64,000 nucleotides of DNA from the NCBI GenBank assembly GCA_018340805.1, contig JACMZG010001911.1, positions 32,925,214 through 32,989,213 on the forward strand. Reading direction: 5' to 3'. The notes beneath the pieces are model-generated. The model was given only the letters and a program-made list of their open reading frames with translations. It did not search any database and was not told the DNA's origin. Position numbers and translations under genes: made by a program. The stretch's first letter is position 1. Each line of letters starts with the position of its first letter. Shown here piece after piece: positions 1 to 11,435 of the stretch. Source of the DNA: Microvelia longipes (taxonomy: Eukaryota; Arthropoda; Insecta; Hemiptera; Veliidae).

Positions 1-99
1 TTGCAAATTTAGTATTTTAGTATTTTATACAAAGTCATGACTTTTATTTTCCATAACTTACACGACACAAGTTGTGTTTACACTAAAATTCCATAACCA

Positions 100-320
100 A
101 GATTTTTCGTGAATTACCGGTTTAGGTGTATTGAAGACCTTCTGAGTTTAAAACAAAGTTGTCTGTGTGTGTGTGTGTGTCTGTTATCATCGCAGCTTCT
201 AGTGTGTTCATGGTAGAAAGTTGAAACATAGTTCAAACATTAATCTTTGGGTCTAATTTTGCCATCCGATAAATATTTTTATGGCGTCACCAATCGGCTA
301 TAATGACAGCAAAATCTTTA
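100..320 (-). repeat. Family 1 interspersed repeat, 3' half
   Basis: Read on the minus strand this matches the 3' half of the longer copies at 14786-15230 and 61823-62230. Shared landmarks are the ACAACTTTG-like block, the ACACACAC tract (here a (GT)n run at about 163-183 on the plus strand), and the block that reads CCGGTTT near position 117. It is diverged, and I cannot fix its edges. Confidence 0.5.
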
Positions 321-330
321 AAAATGTACC

Positions 331-1259
331 CGAAAAAATTGTTGATCGATTTGAAATTCAGCACGCATGTAGTCAAATATAAGGCAACAAAACATGTTCA
401 GTTTCATTTGATTTTTAGCAATAGTACAATTTTTATATATTCGTGCATTCAATCTCAGTACAATATTGTTTATATTATCAAGGAAAAAAATACATAAATA
501 TAATTCACATCAGTGTTAAATTACTAGATTAACTATAATTTATGGCCAAAGAACTTCTTTTAAATAATGTTAAAACTTAAAATAATAGACTTAAAAAACT
601 TAACTATTTAGTTTTAGTAAAAAAAGTCTAATAAACTAAATAGAAGAAACACCCCACTCGTACTAAAAACTTTAGTATAGGATAAAGTATAACCAATTAG
701 TGCTGTTCCAAGTTGGTTTTGGGTAAAAAAAACAGAAAGGTAAAGAGTTTTTAAGCCTAGTTTTTTTTAGAATTTTTAATGTGTTCATATGTTATTTGCT
801 AAAGAAATATGGCAACGAACGGGTTGGAAAATTTCGAAAGCGACTGTAAACCATACATAACAAATTTTTAAATTTAGTCCTAGGATTTCAGTACTAGTCT
901 CATAATCAATATTTTGTTAGTAATTCTGAATCAGATGTGCTAATTTTGTTACTACTTTTGGTAAGATGAAAGAACAAAGCTAAATTATATTTATAGTTTA
1001 ATTTTAAAAACTCTCCATACAGTGATAGTATAGGTGTTATTTCATGTTACCAAAAGTAGCACATCTTGAATTCAGAATATCTAAAGAAATATAATACCAA
1101 TATTACCGATTCCGCAGATTTGGTCAACGTTCTATCAAATTTCTAAGGATGCATTGTTATTTTCACAGCCTTACATATAATGGTATACTCAAGTGTAATA
1201 TTTTTAAGTTTCAAACTTTGTTTACACGCACTTACATCTAACGCATAATCTCGTAAATG
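331..1259. other. No gene seen
   Basis: AT-rich sequence with only short chance ORFs (for example 303-497) that lack codon structure or recognisable motifs. I see nothing else supportable here. Confidence 0.6.
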
Positions 1260-1265
1260 ATATAT

Positions 1266-1317
<52 letters not shown>

Positions 1318-1359
1318 TATAGTATATTATATATATATATTATATTATATATATATAAA

Positions 1360-1394
<35 letters not shown>

Positions 1395-1542
1395 TATATA
1401 AAATAAATAATAACGAGTTGTCTTGAAGAAGACAAACTCGTCGAAAATTTTCTTAACTCCTACAAACTCTCGTTTTTCACCTCCTGTAAGTTATTATTAT
1501 TATTTTACTATTATTATTTACGTACGCTAGTACTTTCCTTTT

Positions 1543-1604
<62 letters not shown>

Positions 1605-1610
1605 ATATGT
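1260..1610. repeat. Two (TA)n microsatellites
   Basis: Long alternating TA tracts lie at about 1260-1402 and 1546-1610, separated by ordinary AT-rich sequence. Tracts like these are prone to length errors in assembly. Confidence 0.9.
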
Positions 1611-3227
1611 ATGGCAGATCTTACTGCAGCACTTCAGTCCTTAAGAGGGGCTTTAACATTTTAATGACAGAAGTTTAACTGTATAACGTTTTATTTTTTA
1701 ATAAAAATGTTGTTATTTCACTGATAACTTAAACTCATGTCGTGGGCAGTGAATCGTTTTAAAGGATTAGGCCTAGATTTTACGAAGACAAAAGTAAAAG
1801 TTACTTTTATATTTTGATAAAAATGTTTCATAAAAAGATTCCTTAAATTAGAGTAAAAACTAAAAAGAAACACAAACGTATTGAAACTGAAGAGGGTTCA
1901 GAGAGAAAACCCTTTCCGTATGATTCTTCAGATTTTCCAGAAAAAATGATTTTGTTTCCTTCCAGGATTTTTATAATATCTTTGAATATGTGAGGTAGAA
2001 AAAGATTCCTTTGAGAGACCAAACAATTCTTAGAGCATTTTTTCTCAGTGATTTTAAATCATACTTTTACCCTTATTGAAAATTAGTAAGATATTTTATG
2101 CCGCATTTTTCTTTCTTCCTAAGCCATTCTTTTCATAAAACAGTAGGAAAGGATAAGATGTATATCGCGGGTTGTTGTTGTTTTTTTCATTCCAACCAAC
2201 AGGATGATAGCTGGATAACTTCTTTGCTAAATCATTCAGCATTACATGTTATCAGACGCATGAATATTTTAAGTTAAGACCCTATTACTCATTACTTTAT
2301 ACAAAAGTAATAACGACGATAAAGTAAACTTATCGTTATTACTTAAAACGGCATTAGCCTTAATTAATTATAATGAAAAGTAAAATTAACTATGTATCTA
2401 TGTAACTGTGTCTATCTCTTAAAAATGTTTCTTGAAAATTTTAACCAGTTAAAATTTAGGGGTTTATTCCTGCTATAAATAACTCTTGCAGCAGGGAATT
2501 TATTAATTAGCACGGAATCCAATTGAAGTTATTCCTTTAGTTATTTATTGTTACTTAATTTGTGATTAATAAGCTAAAAATCAATTGAATGACCATCGGT
2601 ACTATAAACATTGTCAATATTTCATAGATAAATACTTCGATTATTCTAGGATTTTAAATATAGAATCAGGCTCGTATCACTTGGAATTTTTCATTTTTTA
2701 AGCTGGTATTTACCGATAACCTGTTTATAAAATATAAAACACATTTTTATATTAAACTGTGATTAAAATATTTGTTAAATTTTAAACAGAAGTAACACTT
2801 CATAACATAAATGAAATAAAACACAAAGGTTGGAACAAACTCATATCATCTTATTAGTTTATTTAAATACTTGTTACAACTATTTTAATCAATGTAATGC
2901 AATAAATGCACTAAAATTATTTAAAAGTAAAATTAAGTAACAATAAATAAACAATATATGGCGTTTTCCACCTTTTTATTATATAATATAATACAATAAC
3001 CATTTATCGCTGGTAAAAAAAATATTTTTTATGATAAGTTATATTTTGTTAAAAACATGCAAATCAGCATATGCTGTGGTTGAATTCTTTATTAGTTTAT
3101 TTAAAACTTGTGACAACCTATTTTAAAGGGGTTTCCTATCAAAGAGGGTTTAAACAACCTAAAATTAATTAAAATAAATCACTTCAATATATTGTTTTTA
3201 ATTTTCTTCAAGAAAAAGTTTGAAAAA
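1611..3227. other. No gene seen
   Basis: AT-rich non-coding sequence with poly-A and poly-T runs. No ORF, RNA gene or repeat that I can support. Confidence 0.6.
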
Positions 3228-3360
3228 TTCTGGCGCGGAGGTCCGCAAGCCGGGCGAATTTTCTTAAAAAATGCGCGCTTTCTTGCTTATCAATATATTT
3301 TTGTTTATTTTTTTGGTATATATTTAATAACCTCAGCAAGAGCCTCGCAACTTGTTACTT
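3228..3360 (-). mobile_element. MITE family A end (diverged)
   Basis: The block starts ATTCTGGCGCGG and runs through a GTCCGCAAGCCGGGCG segment and a GCGCGCTTTCTTGCTTA segment. It resembles the terminal repeat of the 410-bp MITE at 16788-17197 and the copies at 9930-10092 and 35758-35884. Only one end is recognisable here. Confidence 0.45.
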
Positions 3361-4047
3361 AATTTTTCCAAATTTTTCAAAGAAAATACGCATATTTATA
3401 CCACAGATTACACTATACAGCACAGAATTATTTGCACCTATTTGAAGATAATTTATGCTATTTTTAGCACCTTTCAGGTCGAGAAGGTTCAAATAAGCAG
3501 CATTTTTTCTGTGATCAGTTAATACTTTGGTTAACTTATAATCGAGTTTAGGACTGTTTTTAAACAAGATTAGCTTTAGAATAAACCTTTTCTGTATGAG
3601 ATCGATTGGTTGTGGTTTCCAATAATAATACTATTTGATTATACTTTGTTCGGCTATCAAACACTTAACGTATTAAGGGGACTTTAAAAAAAGTCCACTG
3701 ACTTGACGCTTAAAGCAGGCTTCTAAGCCATCTTATCTCTATCCTCTTTTACAAAATTCCCATAGTAAGCTTTCACTCATTTAAGAGCTATTGCCCTTTC
3801 TTTATCGATAAATAAACAATATATTTTATCTTTAGTGTCTCGTGCTGTAACATTTTTATTTTTTACCAATTATTTAATTCATAAAATTTAATTTATTTGT
3901 AAAGATACGGAACGATATTTGTCAATTAGTAATAATCAATACTGCTCTATGTTGTGGTGAAGTATTAGCGTACATTTGATCATTTCACTTTAAAGCTTAA
4001 CCAGCATTACTGATATTAAAATTAAAAATATTGAATATCAGAAATTT

Positions 4048-4320
4048 TTAAATCATATATAGAGACTGAAATAGCTTTAGTTTATTTAAGCATGGAGTTC
4101 TACAAAATTCAATAGCCGTTAAGAAGAAAATGTTAGAATATCGGAAAATAATTTGTCCGATCTTAGCTATAACCACCAAGTTATCTTCATTTTTAGTCAC
4201 TGGAACGCCTTTAATTTCGATGTTTCCTATTCTAGACCGTTGTTCCAAATCCAAAAAAGAATGTTTTAGATCTAAGTTTTCTACTTTCAGTTTTTGGATT
4301 TCAACATTTAATTAAGGAAA
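4048..4320 (-). pseudogene. LINE ORF1-like remnant
   Basis: The minus-strand reading from about 4315 to 4048 resembles the coiled-coil/RRM type of non-LTR retrotransposon ORF1 protein. A lysine- and leucine-rich helix (IQKLKVENLDLKHSFLDL) leads into LEQRSRIGNIEIKGVP, the motif that joins the coiled coil to the RNA-binding domain in such proteins. This is followed by TKNEDNLVVIAKIG. Downstream the frame loses similarity and no reverse transcriptase follows, so this is a fragment. The motif match is by eye. The family assignment (L1-like or another LINE with this ORF1 type) is inference. Confidence 0.5.
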
Positions 4321-5111
4321 AATAAAATTATTTATTTTATTTATTTTTCCTTATATCTGGACTCCACAACTCTATTTTTTATTATCAACATTTAATTGTT
4401 CAATAATCCATTAATTTTATATTCTAAGATAGGTAACAATTTACCTTGCTTATTATTAGAGAAACAATGTGGCCTTAATTTCACCTTTACGTTAGCAAGA
4501 CAAACTAATCACTCCAATCCAAAAAAAACTGCACAACAACAACTGTCAACTTACTTCCATACAAATTTTAATAAAAGTTGCTGTACATAAAAATTGAAAT
4601 AAAAAATGTTCTTAGCAGAGTAAGGACAACTTATTACATGCAAAATCGAATAACGAATCAATAGAACATTTTAAATTTAATCAATTTCTGAGTTGTCAGT
4701 TACCATTTAAAATAAGTACTTTATTAAAACTTGACTTCTATAGGAATAGTTCCCGCAACAATAAAAAATGCATAAAAGAGATATTTCAAAAGTAATAAAT
4801 AATTTTAAGTTCTAAAACACCGTACGTTGTATATTTATTTAAAGAAGTTCCAAACTCCTTTACCCACCACTAAGAACGAGTTTATTCTGTTATTTATTTA
4901 GTTTTTAATGAATAAATTAAGATAACTGAATAATCTAGCTTTTACTTTAATTAAAAAGAAAAAAATAAAAAAAACATTATGAATAAAAATAACTAATGAC
5001 TTAATTTATTATGTATAAGTATCGTGCCACTTCCCCTTTAAGTTCAGATAAAGTATAAATAATAGCTCAGATAAAAGTAAATGAATTCCGTGCAATAATA
5101 AATCACAAATA

Positions 5112-5186
<75 letters not shown>

Positions 5187-6365
5187 TAGATAATTAGATA
5201 AAATTACTTAAGAAACGTACTCTGGTATAGTTCCTTCACAAACGTATAAACACTCTCTTTTACGTGTGTGTGTGTAAATATTTAAAATGTCAGTGAGTTA
5301 ATAACTTACTTAAATTTAAAAAGCTACTTAACCCCAAAAGCTATACAAATGTATAGCTTTCTGCAGAATAATAAATGTCAATAAGTATAAGTATGAAAGC
5401 AAAATGGGAGATATAATAGGATATGGAGGCATAAGTAAATTATACTTCCTTTTTAGATGTTATTTTATTTATTTGTTAAAATAAAGAAGAGAAGCTAATA
5501 AAACATTTTCCAAATTAAATTTACTTCTTAAGGGAAAATATATATTGTTAAATTTAATTTAGTTAAATCCTATATTACACTTTTCAGAAAAAAGCTTTAT
5601 TTTCCAAGCTTCTGAAATGAATAGGGGATTCAACTAGTAAAGTAATGGGATATAAACCTTAAAAGAGTTTCAGTAGACATACACAAACAACGTAAACTTT
5701 TAGAGTAGTTTACATAAACATGAACTGTGTTAGTGTACTATGTTTATACACAAATACGCGTAAGTTTTACGCTAAGTGTGTTGAATACACATACGTAAAA
5801 ACATTGAAATACATAAGAAGTGTAAAATAAAATACGTACAACTGGGAAAAAAGAGCAATTCACAGACGATTCAAGCACATACACTTAAAAGCATTAGTAT
5901 TAACTTACACATTAACACACATATTAACTAAAGTATTGTTTTTACTAAGTGTGCATGCACACGTGAAACATCTTATACTGGAAGTAAAGCACAAATACAT
6001 ATACACTTAAACACATTAACATGGTTGTGTTTTAACACACTTTAACACATCTACAGGAAAGTAGTGTATTTCAAAGACACATAGACATTCACGTAACTCT
6101 AGTAGAATAATGTCCTTTACAATACATTATTACACCAACAACTTAGAGTAAAGGGAATTATTACTGCCATTTCTTTTTTTTAAGGTCCTTAACTCCCCCA
6201 AAAAAAGACAAAAGAAAAATAAAGAAAATAAGAGAAATAAAAATTTTACTTTGTAATACAAATGGTGTATCTAGTTTACACAATATTTTATTATAATATC
6301 TGAGAGAGTAAAAGACATCTAGATACATGAATAAATAAATCCTCTATTTTACATGATATATATAT
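4321..6365. other. No gene; (TA)n and ACAC-rich stretch
   Basis: AT-rich non-coding DNA. A (TA)n tract runs from 5117 to 5182. From about 5650 to 6110 the sequence is enriched in ACAC/TTAACACA words with no fixed period, like an old decayed simple-repeat field. No coding signal seen. Confidence 0.6.
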
Positions 6366-6470
6366 TGTGACATAATATTATTATGACAATATATTCCTTG
6401 GATTTTGATTTAATAAATCAGTATCAATCAAATTAATCAATTACAATGAGGTTACGATCTGGTAACGTTT
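6366..6470 (+). repeat. 5' LTR of the gypsy element (shortened)
   Basis: It starts TGTGACATAATA like the 3' LTR and ends near GGTTACGATCTGGTAACG, which resembles the end of the 3' LTR (GGCTCTGAGTCGTTACA). It is about half the length of the 3' LTR, so it seems internally deleted. The end is approximate. Confidence 0.45.
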
Positions 6471-6779
6471 TAAATCATAATGTCAAAGGACAATTGAATT
6501 AACAGGGAAATATTTAATCCGCCTGTGGTAGAGACGTGCCCTCAATAACGAGAGAGGGTGATGTGTCTCCTGTAGGGCCGTCGCATTCTGACAACTAACA
6601 GAATTTAAGAATTTTAGACCAAATGTCAGAAAGATTATTGACATTATTTGACGCTTCTTTAAAAAGATTAGAGCGGTCATTAAATAATAAAATATTTAAT
6701 TTGGATAATAGGATGAAATGTTAGGAACTGAATAATAAAGATAAAAGTTGTATTACCATACAGGTTATTAAATCTGGAG

Positions 6780-7530
6780 AGTCTCATAGGACTCGAAGCA
6801 AGGCCCCAGAGTATGATGGATCTACACCCCGGGACGCTTATAAAATTCAATATGAAACTGTAGCTTTGTTAAACAGTTGGGATGAAATAGAAAAAGGACA
6901 ATAGTTAATATCTTGTCTTAAGGGTCCCGCATTAGATATATAGCAAATTCAGTCGAAGCATCAAAGTACAGGCATTTGTACAAAGTACATGGCATTTTAA
7001 TTGCCATTTTTAAGGCAATTAACTAGTGCTTTAGAGAGAAGGTTTGTCTCAACGTCAAGGCAACTTCATTGCACTCAATTAAGATCCAGAAGACAACAAT
7101 GTAATGAAACTATGCTAATTCTAGCAAGTGATATCGAATAAAAAACTCGCTTGGCCTACCCTGATTGTCCATGAGTTGCTAAAGAAGCATTAGCTGTAGA
7201 TTTCTTTATTTATGCCTTACAGAATGAGGAAGTTAAAAAGTTTGCTCAACTCAGTAAACCATGCTCAGTCAGTTCAGCTCTTATTCAATCCCTTGAAATA
7301 GAAGGAACTCTTTTGAATACCAACATTAAGGTTGATACATGTAAAGTTTCAGTAATAGATACTTTAAATAGTAATGAGATAAATATCTCTATGTCAACTA
7401 TTTTAAAAGAACTGAAAGCAGTTTTTGAAAATAACAACAAAGCTTCTAATAGACCAAATCGCCAATATGGACCTATTACATGTTTTTTTGTCAGGGTAAG
7501 AATCATATAAGCACAAACTGTCCGGAAAAG
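6780..7530 (+). pseudogene. Gypsy gag remnant with zinc knuckle
   Basis: Frame-shifting translation gives Gag-like text: PEYDGSTPRDAYKIQYE, then ALLNSWDEIEKGQ and CLKGPALD, then a region ending VDFFIYALQNEEVKKF. These are features of Ty3/gypsy capsid domains. A Cys-X2-Cys-X4-His-X4-Cys knuckle (CFFCQGKNHISTNC) lies near 7480-7521 and crosses a frameshift. In-frame stops break the ORF repeatedly. The open piece at 7313-7510 is the longest intact segment. Confidence 0.75.
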
Positions 7531-7664
7531 AAGAAGAGGAAGCAGGGAAACGAGTAAGTGTCAAACAAAGAAAGGTGGTCAGTGTGGCACAATCAAGTAA
7601 AATTCCACTGGTAAAAGATGCAAGATTTGTTCGTGACAACTGATGCAAATAATAGTCATGCATT

Positions 7665-7935
7665 TTCAGTTACTGGCACAGTTGCTGGTAAATAATGTCA
7701 CTGAATCGATACTGGGTCCAGCATATAATGATGACGTAATCATATTTGCTAAAACGCTTTCTGAAACTATAGATAAGTAACGGAAAGACTTTCAAAAATT
7801 AACAGAAGTAAACCTAAAACTGGCTCCAAAAAATGTTCGTTCTTTAAAAACAAAGTAAAATTTTGGGGGCATGTTGTGAGTGCTGCAGGGGTACAAACAG
7901 ATCCGTCTAAGGTTGAGGCTGTCAAAAATTAATTA
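7665..7935 (+). pseudogene. Gypsy protease-reverse transcriptase deletion fusion
   Basis: A protease-like segment ending IDTGSS (about 7707-7724) runs almost directly into a reverse transcriptase segment reading YNDDVIIFAKTLSE, the YxDD catalytic box of gypsy RT. Several hundred residues between the protease and the RT catalytic box are missing. The RT then continues with LKLAP, a GHVVSAAGVQTDPSKVEAV block and stops. The order and motifs are visible; the deletion is inferred from family length. Confidence 0.75.
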
Positions 7936-7959
7936 ATAATTTGACAAGAAATTATTTTT

Positions 7960-8432
7960 AGGTCTCTGGGATTGCTACCGGAGGTTTGTAAAAGGGTTTG
8001 CGGAGTTAACAAGACATATTTATAACTTAAGATGGTGAGCCATTTCAATGGTCTGGAAATGTTGAAGCCATTTCATCAAAGGACAAAACAGTTTTTATGT
8101 GTCACTCCATTTTTAAATTTCCCGTCTCAAGAGGTTAAGTTTATTTTAAATGAAGATGCTAGCAATAAAACTATTGGAAAAGTTTTAAGCCATATGGATG
8201 ACACTTTTTGCAGGTGCCTTTAGAAAAGCAGAGAAAAACTACTGTACCACTCGAAAAGAACTATTGGCTATTGTAGATATTCCTCCGATATTTACTAAGT
8301 TTTAGGGAACCTGGTCAGATGTCTCGATGGCTAGAAAAATTGCAACAATATGACATGACAGTGTACATAGACCTAGCAGGAAAGCACCTAAATGCTGATG
8401 CGTTATCTCGGAAACCACGTCTTAAACAATAA
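7960..8432 (+). pseudogene. Gypsy RNase H remnant
   Basis: Broken frames contain the connection and RNase H region of gypsy Pol: EPFQWSGNVEA, a KTVFMCHSIFKFP-like stretch, TTRKELLAIVD (about 8250), and the end motif GKHLNADALSRKP (about 8380-8418), which matches the conserved H-x2-ADxLSR end of gypsy RNase H. Frameshifts separate the pieces. Confidence 0.75.
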
Positions 8433-8499
8433 TGTAATTGGTGCACTCGTGTTAGTGAAGACATAAGCCAATCAGTACGTCTAACTTTATTTAAAACAG

Positions 8500-9037
8500 G
8501 TAATGAGTGGTCTACAGAGTGGGTAAAAACGTATCAGTAAAACGACGAAACTTTAAAGGGAGTAAACTTCTAGTAGAAGAAAAGAAGTGGTCATCCAAAG
8601 AACACATTGAAGCTGGGGGAAATAAGCTGGTTTTACTACTGAGACATTGGGAATCTTTTCGCGTCCAAGAAAGAGTTCTATGTCAATATTTGAAAGCCTG
8701 TACTGGAGATCAAGAACGGTCAAAAATTTCGATACCTCGTTATCTCATAGAAAAAGCTATTGAAACGTGTCATGATGGGCAAAAACTCTCGGTCGGTTAC
8801 GAAAAGGTTTTACTGGGTAGGCATGCATAAAGATGTTAATTTTTGCCGAAAAAGTCACTTGTGTACTGCTAAAAAAGGTCCTAATAACACCAAAGTTATA
8901 GTCATCATGGGAAGGACCTTACACGGCCAAGAAGAAAAAGAACGATAATATACCTCATAGAAAATAAAATAAGAAGAAAGAAGATGGTGATCCATGTAGA
9001 CAGATTAGCTCCGTACTATGACAGAGAAAAGGCTTTT
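8500..9037 (+). pseudogene. Gypsy integrase remnant
   Basis: Frames at 8507-8830 and 8760-8948 overlap and together carry the N-terminal zinc-binding region: a PRYLIEKAIETCHDG segment, a GHxG-like turn and a C-x2-C-like CRKSHLCTAKKG. Close to the LTR lies MVIHVDRLAPYYDRE, the short conserved tail after the integrase C-terminal domain (VHVDRLAPY). The catalytic DDE core is missing, so integrase is deleted as well as shifted. Confidence 0.75.
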
Positions 9038-9054
9038 GAGGGAAGGGGGATGCA
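9038..9054 (+). other. Polypurine tract of the gypsy element
   Basis: The purine run GAGGGAAGGGGGA directly precedes the 3' LTR start. In LTR retrotransposons this is the plus-strand DNA primer site, and its position supports the LTR call. Confidence 0.6.
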
Positions 9055-9279
9055 TGTGACATAATACTATTGTGTATTATATGTATTATAATATTATATT
9101 TATTAAATTTGGTTTAATAAATTAGTATAATTTTGAGTTCGAACTATAGTATATGTTATAATATAATACAATGATGATATACACGATACAAGGGCTCTAG
9201 TATTTACAGTTATAAGTTAAATGTAATTATGTTTTCTACATAAAATTTAACTTTGGTAACTAGGCTCTGAGTCGTTACA
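9055..9279 (+). repeat. 3' LTR of the gypsy element
   Basis: A 225-bp segment starting TGTGACATAATA and ending GAGTCGTTACA, giving TG...CA ends. It follows the purine tract. No clear target-site duplication is visible against the 5' LTR, as expected for an old copy. Confidence 0.55.
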
Positions 9280-9929
9280 TATGACGCTATTGATTTTCAT
9301 TTTGGATATTTAGTATAAAAAAGCATGAAAATAATTTTAGAGGTTAGAAGCGAGGTCACAAAATATTTTGTGGTATACCAATATCTAGAACGACAAAAGA
9401 TTCGCATTCCGTCATTAAACTTTGGCTGTATTTGTTAAAATTTAATGTTGAAGGAAACAAAAATATAATGTAATAAATTATCAAGTTTATTTTTAGTTAT
9501 AAAAATAAGTAAACAAAAAGATAAATTAAAAAACAAGGAAAAGATTAGCCGAAATAATTAGGAAAATAACAGACATAGGACTAGCCATGTGTTTACTCTA
9601 AGAATGCATGCCTACCAAATCTAAATTTAACAATTTAAGATATAGTAACTTCTAATACAACACTATCTTAATGTTTTAATTTATAAATTGTAGATTTACA
9701 TATAAACGAAAGATAACAAAATAATGTCTTCTTAGAAATATGTTAAAAATTAAATAAATATAATTGAGGCTTTAAAACACAACTAACTGAATTTTTTTAT
9801 AAAGTAAATACGCACAATTATCCTGTTGGCTATACAAAACATGACTCTAAAATTGGCAGTGCAAACCATTATTTGTACTATTTTAATGCTCAATAGGTTG
9901 ATTTCTTGAAAGGTTTTAGCGCATTTCCT
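9280..9929. other. No gene seen
   Basis: AT-rich non-coding sequence. Nothing supportable. Confidence 0.6.
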
Positions 9930-10092
9930 TTGAAAAATACAGAAAAATGAGTTACTAGTAGTGCTTATAATTGAGTAATTGCTCTAGTTATAAAAGATAA
10001 ACCGGAACCTTAAGCATGAAATAGATTTTTAAGCACGGAAACACGCATTCCAATGGAAATCCGCCCAACAAGCGGACGACCGAGCCAAAATT
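9930..10092 (+). mobile_element. MITE family A end
   Basis: Contains AATTGAGTAATTGCTC, TTATAAAAGATAAACCGGAA, AGCACGGAAACACGCATT and AAGCGGACGACCGAGCC in the same order as the copy at 35758-35884 and as the right terminal repeat of the 410-bp MITE at 17080-17197. It ends 54 bp before the assembly gap. A matching left end is not visible. Confidence 0.55.
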
Positions 10093-10146
10093 ATTTTGTT
10101 GTTATAAACTTATATATTTGAAAAAAAAAATACGATAAAAATTAGC

Positions 10147-10832
10147 NNNNNNNNNNNNNNNNNNNNNNNNNNNNNNNNNNNNNNNNNNNNNNNNNNNNNN
10201 NNNNNNNNNNNNNNNNNNNNNNNNNNNNNNNNNNNNNNNNNNNNNNNNNNNNNNNNNNNNNNNNNNNNNNNNNNNNNNNNNNNNNNNNNNNNNNNNNNNN
10301 NNNNNNNNNNNNNNNNNNNNNNNNNNNNNNNNNNNNNNNNNNNNNNNNNNNNNNNNNNNNNNNNNNNNNNNNNNNNNNNNNNNNNNNNNNNNNNNNNNNN
10401 NNNNNNNNNNNNNNNNNNNNNNNNNNNNNNNNNNNNNNNNNNNNNNNNNNNNNNNNNNNNNNNNNNNNNNNNNNNNNNNNNNNNNNNNNNNNNNNNNNNN
10501 NNNNNNNNNNNNNNNNNNNNNNNNNNNNNNNNNNNNNNNNNNNNNNNNNNNNNNNNNNNNNNNNNNNNNNNNNNNNNNNNNNNNNNNNNNNNNNNNNNNN
10601 NNNNNNNNNNNNNNNNNNNNNNNNNNNNNNNNNNNNNNNNNNNNNNNNNNNNNNNNNNNNNNNNNNNNNNNNNNNNNNNNNNNNNNNNNNNNNNNNNNNN
10701 NNNNNNNNNNNNNNNNNNNNNNNNNNNNNNNNNNNNNNNNNNNNNNNNNNNNNNNNNNNNNNNNNNNNNNNNNNNNNNNNNNNNNNNNNNNNNNNNNNNN
10801 NNNNNNNNNNNNNNNNNNNNNNNNNNNNNNNN
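10147..10832. other. Assembly gap (686 N)
   Basis: A run of N. It ends exactly where the left arm of the 603-bp inverted repeat begins, so the repeat is probably the reason the assembly broke here. Confidence 0.99.
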
Positions 10833-11435
10833 AAGACCGGCCAACCCAGCCTAGGTTTTACGTGGTTTCTTTTAGCTGTTACGCATATGCGGGTTTGGAT
10901 TTAGTCTAAGACGTGTCTGGATCCACGTTTCCTTTGTCTCCAGTTCATGTAAAGCCAAAGTTCTGCAAGCCGGTGGAGGGTCGGAGAGAACCTTCGTACC
11001 GAGCTCTGTAAAAGTGGAGACCCAGATTTAGCCGTGTCTGTGGTCTCACGACTAGCGAAGGTTATTAGGGATGATATGCCTGCTTCTGAAAGTCTCCTCC
11101 TAGATCTGCGAGATCTGCGAAACTCAGGCTTTCAGGTTTGGGCTATGTGCCAAACAACTTCAGGGTTTCTACCTGTCTCTCCCTGTCGGGCTGTACTAGA
11201 CTGGACTGAACAGTAAGGCCTGTATTCAAAGACGTTTCCTAACATTTTCCTAACATTCTCCTAACTTCTTCCTAACCTTTTCGTGTTTTAAAAGTCTTTT
11301 AGAGTCTTCACATGATTTTATTTTGTAAGAACCTAAGGTAGATAAGTCAAAAAGTGATACCATTGTAAGTAACGTAATATATCGCAAAATATCAATGTTA
11401 TTAACTTATTACCTGGATTTACGACACACTTTGTC
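10833..11435. repeat. Left arm of a 603-bp inverted repeat
   Basis: Base x pairs with base 23405-x in the right arm (11970-12572). Checked by eye along the whole arm, I found one internal mismatch, near 11422. The arm holds the SINE-like body (10833-11213) and the outer part of the PIF/Harbinger-like element (from 11217). The 60-codon ORF at 11034-11216 is mirrored exactly at 12189-12371. Neither looks like a gene. Confidence 0.95.

Larger units (their letters stand above)
6366..9279 (+). mobile_element. Degenerate Ty3/gypsy LTR retrotransposon
   Basis: About 2.9 kb bounded by sequences that both begin TGTGACATAATA (6366 and 9055), which I read as 5' and 3' LTR starts. The interior gives, in order and on the plus strand, Gag, a CCHC knuckle, protease DTGS, reverse transcriptase, RNase H, integrase HHCC region and integrase C-terminus, all interrupted by stops and frameshifts. 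Most of the protease and reverse transcriptase is deleted. A purine tract precedes the 3' LTR. The order protease-RT-RNase H-integrase is that of Ty3/gypsy (Metaviridae). The element cannot encode a working Pol and is a fossil. Confidence 0.85.

Noticed and set aside
10110..10844. 244-codon minus-strand ORF
   Set aside because: It is made of the run of N in the assembly gap. There is no sequence behind it.
11034..11216. 60-codon ORF, duplicated exactly at 12189-12371
   Set aside because: The duplication comes from the palindrome arms, not from selection. It has no known motif and lies in a SINE-like body.
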